NCBI RefSeq assembly: GCF_003367475.1
Contig: NZ_QRHA01000009.1
Location: 62,001-126,000 of the forward strand
Length of the DNA stretch: 64,000 nt
Origin: Alteromonas aestuariivivens
GTDB taxonomy: Bacteria; Pseudomonadota; Gammaproteobacteria; Enterobacterales; Alteromonadaceae
Reading direction: 5' to 3'
Each line of letters opens with the position of its first letter. The first letter of the stretch is position 1. Positions 43,758 to 55,315 of this stretch are shown here, piece by piece. The notes beneath the pieces are model-generated. The model made no database searches. It had not been told where the DNA came from and saw only the letters and a list, made by a program, of their open reading frames with translations. A program made the translations under genes and the position numbers.

Positions 43758-44840
43758 ATGCCAGACATGTTTTCTCCGGCACAGGTTGGCAGTATGGAAA
43801 CCCACAACCGGATATTTATGGCTCCGCTGACCCGTAGCCGCGCGGATGACGACACCGACATACCTGCGGACTATGCCGCAAGCTACTATGAGCAGCGGGC
43901 TTCTGCAGGGTTGATCATTACCGAAGCCACTCAAATCAACCCCCGGGGTAAGGGGTATATTCGAACCCCAGGCATTTACTCTGCCGCACAAACGCGACAG
44001 TGGCGTGATATTACCCAGGCGGTACACAATGCGGGCGGAAAAATTGTTCTGCAACTGTGGCATGTGGGCCGTATCAGCCACAGCCACTTTCAGCCCGGCG
44101 GAGACGCACCGCTGGCCCCCTCGGCCATCAAGCCTGACGTGGAAGTATTTTTTAACGGTGGGATGCAAGCGGCATCAAAACCACGGGCCATGACCCTTGA
44201 AGACATTCAGAAAACCGTTGAGGATTACGCTCACGCAGCCAAAAATGCCCTGCTTGCGGGTTTTGACGGGATTGAAATACACAGCGCAAACGGTTATCTG
44301 CTGGATCAGTTTTTGCGTGACAGCACAAATCGCCGCGACGACGAATTCGGTGGCAGCCTGGAAAACCGTACACGCCTTTTGCGCCAGGTTACCGAGGCAG
44401 TGCTCGCCGAATGGCCAGCCGACTGTGTGGGCGTTCGGCTCTCCCCTACCAGCACCTTCAACGACATCAACGACAGCAACCCGCTGAAAACCTTCCGCTA
44501 TGCCATCGACATGCTCAACGGTTATCAGCTGGCCTATCTGCATATGGTGGAAAGATTTCCCGGCGTTGCTGCTAACAACCGTGAACTCTATATTCAAAGC
44601 CGGTTAAGAGAAGCCTGGCAGGGGTTTTACATTGGCAACGGAGATTACGATTACCTCTCCGCGCAGATGGCCATTAAGTCAGGGTATGCCGACGCCATTG
44701 CCTTTGGCAGACCCTTTATTTCCAACCCTGATCTGGTGGACAGGTTTCAGACAGGTGCTGACCTGGCCGCACCGGATCCCGATACGTTTTATTCCGGCGA
44801 TAAAAAGGGGTACGTTGACTACCCCTTCATGACAGAAAAA

Positions 44841-44843
<3 letters not shown>
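43758..44843 (+). CDS. nemA: Old-yellow-enzyme alkene reductase (NemA-like)
   Basis: 361 residues. FMN-dependent NAD(P)H ene-reductase acting on activated double bonds. RNRIFMAPLTRSRA-like start, QLWHVGRISH, the HSANGYLLDQFLRDSTNRRDDEFGG substrate region, and a GRPFISNPDLV end. Full length for the family. It stands alone, convergent with fadH, which contains a related domain. Confidence 0.92.
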
Positions 44844-46893
<2,050 letters not shown>

Positions 46894-46982
46894 TCAATCC
46901 TGTTGGTTGTCAGACTGACAATCCGGTGTTCGCCCTTTTGTCATCATTGGAATTGGCAAAACACCGGTAATTTTTAAACTAG

Positions 46983-47016
46983 ACACTGTCAAGATAAAAG
47001 GCTATGTTGACAGTGT
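46983..47016. promoter_or_regulatory. Palindromic operator between fadH and the TetR gene
   Basis: ACACTGTCAA (46983-46992) and TTGACAGTGT (47007-47016) form a perfect 10-bp inverted repeat with a 14-nt spacer. In addition GTCAAGATAA occurs as a direct repeat at 46989 and 47015. Sits in the shared upstream region, so the TetR protein probably controls both itself and fadH. Confidence 0.65.
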
Positions 47017-47063
47017 CAAGATAATTACCAGACAAATTCAGCAGACTATCAGTTAGAGGTTAC

Positions 47064-47675
47064 ATGACGGAGTCAATTCAGCGTTATCATCACGGCGATT
47101 TACAGGCCACCCTGCTTCAGGCCGCCACTCAGAGGCTGGAAACTCACGGCATTGACGGATTATCCTTAAGAAAACTGGCAGAAGATTTGGGTGTGTCCCG
47201 CACAGCCCCTTACCACCACTTTAAAGACAAAAACGCGCTGTTAAGCGCCATTGCAGCCCAGGGATTCGCACAATGGCATGATGTAGCAAAACAGATATTT
47301 GAGCAGCACGAAGTGCCTGCAGCAAAACGCCTTAGAGTATTCATCAAGAATTACATTGGCTTTGCCGCAGCTAACCCACAAATGTATGAACTTATGTTTG
47401 GCCGGACATTGTGGCAGCAGGGAGCCGCCAGCGAGGATCTGAAAAACGTTGCTTACCCCAGCTTTCAGTACCAGGTAGAGATGACACGCATGTGGCAACA
47501 GCATGAACTGTTGCCCAAAGAGCAGGACCCGGTTCGGCTTGCGCAGGTTACCTGGGGGACCTTGCATGGCATCGCCCGGTTGCTGATTGACGGCATCTAT
47601 GCCGACAGCAGCCATATTGAAGAAATGTGCGACTGTGCCGCAGCGCTGTTCATCCAGCACAAAACTGATTGTTAG
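47064..47675 (+). CDS. TetR/AcrR-family regulator
   Basis: 203 residues. N-terminal helix-turn-helix (LRKLAEDLGVSRTAPYHHFKDKNALLSAIA, about 32-62). The C-terminal domain (about 85-190) resembles the TetR_C_33 group. Divergent from fadH with a 10-bp palindrome in between; control of dienoyl-CoA or enoate metabolism is inferred from position. Overlaps the convergent GMC gene by 4 nt. Confidence 0.9.
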   Translation: MTESIQRYHHGDLQATLLQAATQRLETHGIDGLSLRKLAEDLGVSRTAPYHHFKDKNALLSAIAAQGFAQWHDVAKQIFEQHEVPAAKRLRVFIKNYIGFAAANPQMYELMFGRTLWQQGAASEDLKNVAYPSFQYQVEMTRMWQQHELLPKEQDPVRLAQVTWGTLHGIARLLIDGIYADSSHIEEMCDCAAALFIQHKTDC

Positions 47676-49309
47676 TCGTCGATCGGGGCTCTGACGCCGG
47701 CGTGACTTGCCTTGATAAAATCGGCTGCACGCTCTGCAATCATGGCCGTGGGTGCATTGGTATTCCCTCCTAACAACGAAGGCATTACTGAGGCATCCAC
47801 TACCCGTAGCCCCGATACACCGCGGACCCGAAGCTGGTTGTCCACCACCGCCATAGGATCATTATCCGCCCCCATTTTACAGGTACCGATTGGGTGATAA
47901 ATGGTTTCACTGCGTGCCCGGATAAAATCCAGTATTTGTTCATCCGTTTCAGCCTGGGCTCCGGGCAGCCTTTCCTTGCCCCGGAAAGGCGCAAAGGAGG
48001 GAGAATTTAAAATCTGGCGCGCCAGGCGAACGCCCTCAATCATAACCTTGCAATCGTCCTCTTCAGCGAGATAATTCGGATCAATTAAAGGGTGATCGGC
48101 GGGGTGGTTGCTTTGCAGGGTAATCGAACCCCGACTTTTGGGATACAAACAGCAAACGTGCAGCCCAAATCCGTAGCCGAACACCGACCGGCGGCCATGC
48201 TCCCGGAGTTTGGCCGGCAGAAAGTGAAATTGAATGTCCGGGCCGTTTTCAGCCAGACTGGAGCGCACAAATCCGCCCCCTTCTGCAATGTTTGAAGAAA
48301 AAATACCTTTGCGGCCAAACAGATAGTCAAAGCTGGCCTTGATGTATTGAGGCAGTGCTGACAAGGCAACAGCATACCCTTCATGAGCCTGGGAATTAAA
48401 CTGAACAATCGCATCCAGATGGTCCTGAAGGTTTTGTCCAACTCCAGGTAAATCCACCAGAGCCAGAATCCCGTGCTCCTGAAGCGCTTCTTTTGGCCCA
48501 ATTCCCGACAACATCAACAATTGAGGCGAGTTGATAGCCCCACCACTCAGTATTACTTCATGACGGGCATACAGGCGCCTGACTTTGCCTTTAAACCGAA
48601 CCTGGACCCCTACCGCCCGGCGTTCCCTGAACAACACCCGCTCGGCCATCACCTGAGTAAGCACGGTCAGATTATTACGCCCGGTGGCCGGTTTAAGATA
48701 CCCTTTGGCAGTCGAACACCGCTGGCCATTGATCTGGGTAACATCGTAGTACCCCAGGCCTTCGCGTTCTTCACGGTTAAAATCATCGAGTATTGGCAAA
48801 TTCACCGATTGCGCAGCTTCCACAAAAGCGTCGGTTAACGGGCAGGTATGGCGCAGTTTATCAACATTCAGAGGGCCTCCAACCCCATGGTACTCATCCG
48901 CACCGCGGTAATAGTTTTCTGAACGCTTGAAATAGGGCAAAACCTGTTCAAAATCCCAGCCCCTGGCACCTTCGTTCGCCCAGCGATCGTAATCCTGATT
49001 TTGCCCCCGAATGTAACACATGGCATTCACAGAGCTGCTGCCACCCAGCGTTTTGCCTCTGGGCCAAAACAACTCCCGATCATATAGCTGAGCCTGAGGT
49101 GCTGTGTAATATCCCCATCCCAGGCTGCGGAACCTGCCCAAAAGAGACAAGCCAAAAGGAATATGAATCAAAGGGTTGTTATCCGGTGCCCCGGCTTCTA
49201 TCAGGCAAACCGAAACCGTGGGGTTTTCAGATAACCGCGCTGCCAGCACGGCACCGGCCGAGCCGCCCCCTACGATGAGGTAATCGAATTTTTCCTGGGC
49301 TGTTTGCAT
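47672..49309 (-). CDS. GMC-family FAD oxidoreductase (choline/alcohol dehydrogenase-like)
   Basis: 545 residues. N-terminal FAD motif YLIVGGGSAGAVLAARL, GMC signature GKTLGGSSSVNAMCYIRG, second signature SGGAINSPQLLMLSGIG, and HPIGTCKMG near the C-terminus with the active-site His. Family members oxidise aliphatic alcohols (AlkJ-type), choline or polyethylene glycol. In a lipid-using marine bacterium an AlkJ-like role is plausible. No alkane hydroxylase is nearby. Confidence 0.9.
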   Translation of the reverse strand: MQTAQEKFDYLIVGGGSAGAVLAARLSENPTVSVCLIEAGAPDNNPLIHIPFGLSLLGRFRSLGWGYYTAPQAQLYDRELFWPRGKTLGGSSSVNAMCYIRGQNQDYDRWANEGARGWDFEQVLPYFKRSENYYRGADEYHGVGGPLNVDKLRHTCPLTDAFVEAAQSVNLPILDDFNREEREGLGYYDVTQINGQRCSTAKGYLKPATGRNNLTVLTQVMAERVLFRERRAVGVQVRFKGKVRRLYARHEVILSGGAINSPQLLMLSGIGPKEALQEHGILALVDLPGVGQNLQDHLDAIVQFNSQAHEGYAVALSALPQYIKASFDYLFGRKGIFSSNIAEGGGFVRSSLAENGPDIQFHFLPAKLREHGRRSVFGYGFGLHVCCLYPKSRGSITLQSNHPADHPLIDPNYLAEEDDCKVMIEGVRLARQILNSPSFAPFRGKERLPGAQAETDEQILDFIRARSETIYHPIGTCKMGADNDPMAVVDNQLRVRGVSGLRVVDASVMPSLLGGNTNAPTAMIAERAADFIKASHAGVRAPIDD

Positions 49310-49485
49310 ATAATAGGTAACTTGTGGTTGAGGTTACTGCTCGTACCAGTTTATCAAAGTTTAATCAAATTCCGATAGCATAAAGTCACTGCTTCAGGCA
49401 TTAGAGTTTCCCCGCCATTTAGGTTACATTCACACTACTGCCAGCATGTTAGGGCATCAATGAATCTGAACAGGGAGACTGGCCC

Positions 49486-50202
49486 ATGAGGCTATTGCCT
49501 TGGCGCGATCGCCTCAAATTTCTGGTTGGCGTCAGCCTGATAAAAATGGGAAAACTCAAGTACGATAAGTTCAGCGCATCAGAACTATCACAGATGATTG
49601 AGCCTGCGTTTCCCCGTTCTCTTCCCGTCAAAATTCCTGTGGGGAGCGCCGAACTGACTCTGTTGCGGGGTGAAATCACCCTTCCCCAAAACTCCAATCA
49701 GGTCCAACTTCAGTCTCTGGCGGCACTTAAAATTTCCTGGATGGGCACTCCGCTGTACCGGGCGCACCTCGTTATTGGCATTACCGTAAAACCGGACTAT
49801 GACACAGCGAAATGCGCAGTTAACGTTACCGCTCCAACCATCAGCGCCATCCAGCTTATCAATGATGAATATGCGCTTCTGAAGGATACCCGGGGACTGA
49901 TAAGCAGCATGCTGCCAAAAGGGCTGGGTAACCTTTTACGCTTTCCATTTGAAAATGCCCTGAACGTCATCTCTGCAGGCACTTCCGAGAAAACCCTAAA
50001 CTATTTAAGCCTCTATTTATCCGGCAGCATGCAACGGGTGCTGGATTATCATCAGCCACAAATTCAGCAGGCTCTGGAACAGCAGCTGGACAAACTGCAG
50101 CCCAGTTATACTCTGCAGGAAAATCACTGGCGCGAGCAACTGTTTCGTTGCTACGGCAAATTGGTGTCAGTGGATGAAGGCGAATTACGCTTTTGGTTTT
50201 GA
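49486..50202 (+). CDS. Conserved hypothetical protein, lipid-binding-like
   Basis: 238 residues, no signal peptide; the first residues are basic with a short hydrophobic stretch. The middle part alternates beta strands (AELTLLRGEITLPQNSNQVQ, YRAHLVIGITVKPDYD) and the C-terminal part is helical. The pattern is slightly reminiscent of DUF1439 (YceB) lipoproteins but the lipobox is absent, so no family is assigned. Lies alone between the GMC gene and the convergent WS/DGAT gene. Confidence 0.6.
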   Translation: MRLLPWRDRLKFLVGVSLIKMGKLKYDKFSASELSQMIEPAFPRSLPVKIPVGSAELTLLRGEITLPQNSNQVQLQSLAALKISWMGTPLYRAHLVIGITVKPDYDTAKCAVNVTAPTISAIQLINDEYALLKDTRGLISSMLPKGLGNLLRFPFENALNVISAGTSEKTLNYLSLYLSGSMQRVLDYHQPQIQQALEQQLDKLQPSYTLQENHWREQLFRCYGKLVSVDEGELRFWF

Positions 50203-50212
50203 AACTCCCTGT

Positions 50213-51652
50213 TCAGTGTTCACTGACGATAGATATCGGCATTTGTTCAAGGTGCTCACCAATATCTGCAATACTCAGGCTTGGGTCATCCACGCTGGCT
50301 TCCAGCATATCAAATGCCTCACTGAAATATTCTGCCAATGGCTGTAAGGATTTAATCGACTTATTACAACACACCAAGCCCACGTTTGCCGTTCCCGCAT
50401 AGGTCATCAACGTAATATTAACGCCCCCACCTGGGGTCATGGTTGAAATTGGGTAGCAGGACAAAAGCTTGCTGTCCTTGAAATATCGGTAATCTTTCGG
50501 CCCCGGAATATTCGAAACCAGAATGTTGCCGATGGGCTTGACCCAATCTGACACATGACACCACTCAAAGAGCTGAGCAAAAAACTGAATCACTATGGTA
50601 TACGCACTGAACGCCCCGGGTGTTGCACGCTGAGCAGCGTATTTAACAATACGGTGATTGATAATGATTTGTCTCAGCCGTAAATACGGATCCTGATCAC
50701 CGTGAGCCAGCTGTACCGGTACAATAGCAATCTTATTGCCAGTGGTTTTCTCCCCTGGTTTGCGCAAATTAATCGGCATATTGGTGTACAGTGCCTTGCG
50801 GAACACATGGCCGTGGTCCTGCAGGAGCCTGTGCACACCAATATCAAAAGCACATAGCAAAATCTCATTGGCTGACGCCCGGGTACGGCGGCTGAGCGCT
50901 TTGACCCGGGTAAAATCGAGATCCATAGTAGCTACAGCCCTGCCCTCTTTAACCTGCCCGGTAAGCACGGTTTTCGTGCCTGAAAAAGGTACCGGCATAT
51001 AGTGCGGGTTAATGTGAACCAGTTTGAGCAACAAACGGATAAAGATCACTGATAAATCTCTTATCATCAGCAGGTTGTTCCAGATCCCCTGCCACAGACG
51101 GGTTCGGAATTTTTCCCTCGGTTTGCGGGTGCGTTGACGCTTCATAGCCCAAACCGGCGTGAAACCCTGCTGTTTCGGCCTGGACATATAACCTGCCTGA
51201 AACCAGCGAACCAGTGTTGAGCCATCGCCGTACATATGGTGAACCCGTATGTAAATCGCATACTGCCGCGAAACACCATCATAAATAAAATGGTATTGCC
51301 ACAGTGGCTTGTCGGGGTCCATTCTGGACTCATGCATCCGTGCTACAAAACTGTCCATGGCCCTGGCATCATTGATGTCTGCAACTTTGTGCAACTGCAC
51401 ATGGTACTGCATGTTCATATTTTTAACGGGTTGCAAACCCAGAGGGTACTTGAACAGGGCTTTAACCCGGCAGTTGAACGGTGAACATGCCTTGGAAAAG
51501 CTCTGCATTTCGGCGTGAAGTGCTACCACATACTGCACGGGATCGGCGCCCTCAGGCATTTCCAGTCTTTGCAGGCAAGCCACATGTTTCGGGTTCGCGT
51601 CAGAATCGGCCAGCCAAAAGCTTTTATCCAAAAAAGACAGTGTCTTGGCCAT
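50213..51652 (-). CDS. Wax ester synthase / diacylglycerol acyltransferase (WS/DGAT)
   Basis: 479 residues from ATG 51652, overlapping the TetR stop by one base (TGATG). Active-site motif HHMYGDG (HHxxxDG, residues 138-144). The C-terminal WES acyltransferase part carries SNIPGPKDYRYF and GGGVNITLMTYAG. Makes wax esters or triacylglycerol from acyl-CoA as storage lipid; it belongs to the family typical of Marinobacter, Alcanivorax and Acinetobacter. Operon: DUF445, TetR, WS/DGAT. Confidence 0.92.
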   Translation of the reverse strand: MAKTLSFLDKSFWLADSDANPKHVACLQRLEMPEGADPVQYVVALHAEMQSFSKACSPFNCRVKALFKYPLGLQPVKNMNMQYHVQLHKVADINDARAMDSFVARMHESRMDPDKPLWQYHFIYDGVSRQYAIYIRVHHMYGDGSTLVRWFQAGYMSRPKQQGFTPVWAMKRQRTRKPREKFRTRLWQGIWNNLLMIRDLSVIFIRLLLKLVHINPHYMPVPFSGTKTVLTGQVKEGRAVATMDLDFTRVKALSRRTRASANEILLCAFDIGVHRLLQDHGHVFRKALYTNMPINLRKPGEKTTGNKIAIVPVQLAHGDQDPYLRLRQIIINHRIVKYAAQRATPGAFSAYTIVIQFFAQLFEWCHVSDWVKPIGNILVSNIPGPKDYRYFKDSKLLSCYPISTMTPGGGVNITLMTYAGTANVGLVCCNKSIKSLQPLAEYFSEAFDMLEASVDDPSLSIADIGEHLEQMPISIVSEH

Positions 51653-52323
51653 CAATTCCCCTCCTCAAGTCGCTGTTGCATCTGCGCACTGAATTGTGCC
51701 AACGAATGACTGTCAACGGCCCGTTGAATCTGCGTCTGGCTTTCAGGAGACAAGGTCAGACGGGGCTGTAAACAGGTGATTATCATTGAAAGTGTATGGT
51801 ACCGCTGCGCGTCTTCATCTTCCCTGCTCTGCAATTGATCTAAGGTATAGGACTGGGTCAGAATCAGACACAATGAATCAACCAGAAGGCTTAGCCGGGA
51901 ATCTTCAACGGCAAGCTCTGCATTTTTTATCAACCAGGTCAGTATGCCAGTCAACTGCATCTGAAGTGCCCCTACCAGCTGCCTCTGGCGCTTTTTTATT
52001 GTGGGGTATTTCTCTGCCAGGTCTGCAGGGCATCGGTATAAAAATCGAAACAGCTGGAATTTTTCAACCAGCATGTAGAGGTAATAAAACAGATCTTCCG
52101 CGCCTACCTGCTGCTGGAGCTTAGTTGCCAATAGTGGCATAACCTGCTGGCGGTGAAGCTCCACGAGGGCATCAACAATCACTTCCTTGCCCTTGAAGTG
52201 GTAATACAGATTGCCCGGACTGATATCCAGTTCCATGGCAATATCAACACTGGTGACGTTATTTTCACCATGATCATTAAATAACGTCAGCGCAGTCAGT
52301 AGAATCCTTTCTGCTGTTTTCAT
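51652..52323 (-). CDS. TetR-family regulator linked to WS/DGAT
   Basis: 223 residues. N-terminal HTH (VTSVDIAMELDISPGNLYYHFKGKEVIVDAL). The C-terminal half is a long helical ligand domain. Its stop overlaps the WS/DGAT start by one base, and it begins 7 nt after the DUF445 stop, so it is translated with the enzyme it may control. A fatty acyl ligand is inference. Confidence 0.9.
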   Translation of the reverse strand: MKTAERILLTALTLFNDHGENNVTSVDIAMELDISPGNLYYHFKGKEVIVDALVELHRQQVMPLLATKLQQQVGAEDLFYYLYMLVEKFQLFRFLYRCPADLAEKYPTIKKRQRQLVGALQMQLTGILTWLIKNAELAVEDSRLSLLVDSLCLILTQSYTLDQLQSREDEDAQRYHTLSMIITCLQPRLTLSPESQTQIQRAVDSHSLAQFSAQMQQRLEEGN

Positions 52324-52330
52324 GCTTGTA

Positions 52331-53536
52331 TCACCAAATGAGGTAGAGTTGTGCTATACCTGCCAGTAATCCCAGCATGGCCCCGGTTACAATCAGTTTC
52401 CATTCATCCTGCTGATACGCTGGCCGCAATACGCCTTCAAATTCCTCCGATGACAATGCCTGCATCCGGGCGCAGAGATCAGCGCCCACATTCAGCGCTT
52501 CATTGGCATAATCGTAGGCATAAAGCAGGTACTTCTCCGAATTGTCAAAAATCTGCTTAACGGCCAGCGACTTCATTCTGTAATAGTTGTCAGAGCCCAC
52601 TCCTAGAGCGAAATAGGGTTGGGCCACAGCGACATAACGTTCAATGGCGTCATTTACGTGCAATTCAATAAGTTCCAGTAACTGTGCCGAGCCGGAACCG
52701 TGCAGGATGACATGGGTAATATTGCGGGGATTGATCAGCTTCTGTTCGATGATTTCCGAATATACCCTGGACACTTCCCCCTGTCGTTTCAGAAACATTC
52801 CCTGAATCGTTACAGGGCCAAATTTATGGGGGTTCTTGGGTTCAAAAATAATTTTAATCGCAATCCAGTTGGTCGCGTAACCAACAATCAGGCCACCCAG
52901 TGGCAACAACCACCAGGCCTGAAAATAATGCCACAAAATCATGGTCGGCAAACCGAACAAAAAACCAAAATAAAAGCCGGAACGCACTATAAACGGAAAC
53001 TCCCGCGCACCGGCGGTGAGAAAAATCTCGTTGATGAGCTCAGGCGAATTTACAAGCTGTTCAACCACCAGTTCCTTGATGTCGAGAATTTCGTTCACGT
53101 TATGCTGAAAGTCATCAACCATTTTGTGCACAACGTTGGGAATGTCGTTTTCGATGCGACGGTAAACCAGATTTTTTCCCTGAACCGGCATGGACGCCCA
53201 CAGCTGAGGCGCAGACTCCTGCATCACATCATTGACAATTTTACGGATAACCTGCTTAAGCCGCCTTTGAATGGCCTGGGTCAGTGCTCCGGCGTCCAGG
53301 CGCCGGGCCAGTTCCTCAACGCTCAGCAGCTTGCCAAGCACCAGCTCAACTTCAATTTCGGCCATTTGGCGCCGTTTGGCCGGAATCAACCCCTGCCAGC
53401 CAAAAATGGGTTTAATCCCGACAAATTCTATAGGGAAGAACATCATTTTCACTGCCAGATAATTGGTCCCCCAGCCAACAATGGCACTGATCAACGGGAT
53501 CGTCAGCAAGGTCAGTGTGTGAATATTCCATTCCAT
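52331..53536 (-). CDS. DUF445 family membrane protein
   Basis: 401 residues. N-terminal membrane segment (about 8-30: LTIPLISAIVGWGTNYLAVKMMF), a central helix pair (about 190-225: FYFGFLFGLPTMILWHYF, LLPLGGLIVGYATNWIAIKIIF) and a C-terminal helix (LIVTGAMLGLLAGIAQLYLIW). GTNYLAVKMMFFP and ATNWIAIKIIFEP form an internal repeat diagnostic of DUF445. Function unknown. First gene of the operon with TetR and WS/DGAT. Confidence 0.88.
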   Translation of the reverse strand: MEWNIHTLTLLTIPLISAIVGWGTNYLAVKMMFFPIEFVGIKPIFGWQGLIPAKRRQMAEIEVELVLGKLLSVEELARRLDAGALTQAIQRRLKQVIRKIVNDVMQESAPQLWASMPVQGKNLVYRRIENDIPNVVHKMVDDFQHNVNEILDIKELVVEQLVNSPELINEIFLTAGAREFPFIVRSGFYFGFLFGLPTMILWHYFQAWWLLPLGGLIVGYATNWIAIKIIFEPKNPHKFGPVTIQGMFLKRQGEVSRVYSEIIEQKLINPRNITHVILHGSGSAQLLELIELHVNDAIERYVAVAQPYFALGVGSDNYYRMKSLAVKQIFDNSEKYLLYAYDYANEALNVGADLCARMQALSSEEFEGVLRPAYQQDEWKLIVTGAMLGLLAGIAQLYLIW

Positions 53537-53717
53537 GAGCGCGCGTGGTTGCTTGTTGTTTGTGGTTATACAGGTTCAGGCTACTGATCGAACGAGCAAT
53601 AATCAACGTTTTTGATTAGGAGCCGCGAACTAAAGCCGCATTACGCCCGCTTTGGCAAAAAATTGGGTAGTGCTTTCTAGAATCATTTTTTACACTGAGT
53701 GTCACAATGTTGCAGGC

Positions 53718-53733
53718 CCCTAAAAAATTAGGG
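53718..53733. repeat. Short perfect palindrome upstream of the patatin gene
   Basis: CCCTAA-AAAA-TTAGGG, 58 nt before the start at 53791. The surrounding 254-nt gap (53537-53790) otherwise shows only an AT-rich promoter-like stretch. Confidence 0.4.
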
Positions 53734-53790
53734 TAAGCCGCACAATCCTGCAACTTGCTGTTATCGCCAGTCTGCCTAATGAGGTACTGA

Positions 53791-55275
53791 ATGCCGCTGT
53801 TTAACCGTCAGCTTCACGAAATCGAAAACGTACTCGCCAACGCTCTTAATTATCAGGAGTATAAAGAAGCGTGTCTGGCCCATGATGCACTCTCCGGTGC
53901 GGATGAATGGAAAGAAAAAGATCCCTGCCGGGATTACGATTACCGACTGATTCGCAAACGCGTACAGCGCATGCAAATTGCCCGAAGCAACGGAGATGGC
54001 CAGGCACTGATGTCCATTCTTCATGAAGGGCTGCACGGTAACCTGGGTAATATTGCCGCACCTGAACTCATTGGGCATTGCCTGATTGGAACCAAACGGC
54101 TGATAGAAACTTTTATCAACGAGGTTGTTACAGCCCTGGACTTTATCTACCAGTCCGACGAGCGGCAGGTGGATTTTTATCAGAAACTGTGGTTTTTTGA
54201 AGAGACCGCCCACGCTTTCGGGCGCAGTTGCCTGATGCTTTCAGGCGGAGCCGGACTGGGATTTTTCCACTGTGGCGTCGTAAAGTCCCTGAATGAGCGA
54301 AACCTCCTTCCCACGGTAATTTCCGGGGCCAGTGCGGGTTCAATCATAGCCGCCATGTTGGGCACTCGAACCCATGACGAATTACTGGAATCATTGAGCG
54401 CTGAGTTTATTTTTGAAAATTTCAAAGGCTGGCGCACATGGTCGGGATTTGGCAAAAAAGGCCTGTTCGACAGCAAGGCGCTTGAGAACACTCTCATCTC
54501 GCTGTTTGATCTGACTACCTTTGAAGAAGCGTTTCAGAAAACCGGGCGCCACGTAACAGTATCTGTTTCCCCGGCGGACTTGCATCAGCACTCGCGCCTG
54601 CTGAACGCCAAAACATCGCCAAACGCTATCATTACCCAGGCAGTTCGGGCTTCCTGTGCAGTACCGGTTGTGTTTAGCCCTGTTCAGTTAAGAGCCAAAA
54701 CCCCCCAGGGAGATATCGTTCCCTATATCCCGAACAGGCGGTTTGCTGACGGCTCGCTGATGGCGGATTTGCCCTTTGACCGACTGGCCCGGCTCTATGG
54801 CGTCAATCACAGTATCGTAAGCCAAACCAACCCTCTGGCAGTGCCTTTTCTTTCCGGCAACCGAATCAACCCGGCCACCCTATCCGGGCTGACGATGCGA
54901 TATCTGGGGCAAATTGCCAAGACCAACAGTATCTATGCGTTTGACATTCTGGAGCGTCTGGTCGGAAACAAGGGTGCCAAGCTGGCAATCCACAAAGTTC
55001 GCTCCATCATCGATCAGCAGTATGTCGGCAATATCAATATCCTGCCTGAAAAACAACTGCGCAATCTGGCTCAAGTATTGGCCAATCCGTCCCTCCAAAG
55101 TATTCAACGGTTGATCAGCAGCGGTGAGCGAGCTACCTGGCCTCAGTTGGATGTTATAGAAAGAAATACAAAAATAAGCGAAACTTTGCGATATTATCTT
55201 GCTTCGCTGAAAAAACGTGAAGCCCAGGTGTTAGGGCATAATCGTCTTACTGCAGTCCCGAACTTACGGGCGTAG
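53791..55275 (+). CDS. Patatin-like phospholipase with DUF3336 (SDP1-type lipase)
   Basis: 494 residues with a GAGG ribosome site. The N-terminal DUF3336 region (about 1-140) resembles the leading domain of triacylglycerol lipases TGL3-5/SDP1. The patatin domain (about 145-345) holds the oxyanion loop GGAGLGFFHCG, nucleophile Ser in SGASAGS near 182, and catalytic Asp in ADGSLMADLP near 319. Likely hydrolyses storage triacylglycerol or phospholipid; no signal peptide. Position near WS/DGAT and phasin genes fits lipid-droplet turnover. Confidence 0.92.
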   Translation: MPLFNRQLHEIENVLANALNYQEYKEACLAHDALSGADEWKEKDPCRDYDYRLIRKRVQRMQIARSNGDGQALMSILHEGLHGNLGNIAAPELIGHCLIGTKRLIETFINEVVTALDFIYQSDERQVDFYQKLWFFEETAHAFGRSCLMLSGGAGLGFFHCGVVKSLNERNLLPTVISGASAGSIIAAMLGTRTHDELLESLSAEFIFENFKGWRTWSGFGKKGLFDSKALENTLISLFDLTTFEEAFQKTGRHVTVSVSPADLHQHSRLLNAKTSPNAIITQAVRASCAVPVVFSPVQLRAKTPQGDIVPYIPNRRFADGSLMADLPFDRLARLYGVNHSIVSQTNPLAVPFLSGNRINPATLSGLTMRYLGQIAKTNSIYAFDILERLVGNKGAKLAIHKVRSIIDQQYVGNINILPEKQLRNLAQVLANPSLQSIQRLISSGERATWPQLDVIERNTKISETLRYYLASLKKREAQVLGHNRLTAVPNLRA

Positions 55276-55315
55276 TTTCAGGATTGAGGCTTGTTACCAT
55301 CGTTGATCGGAGGTT

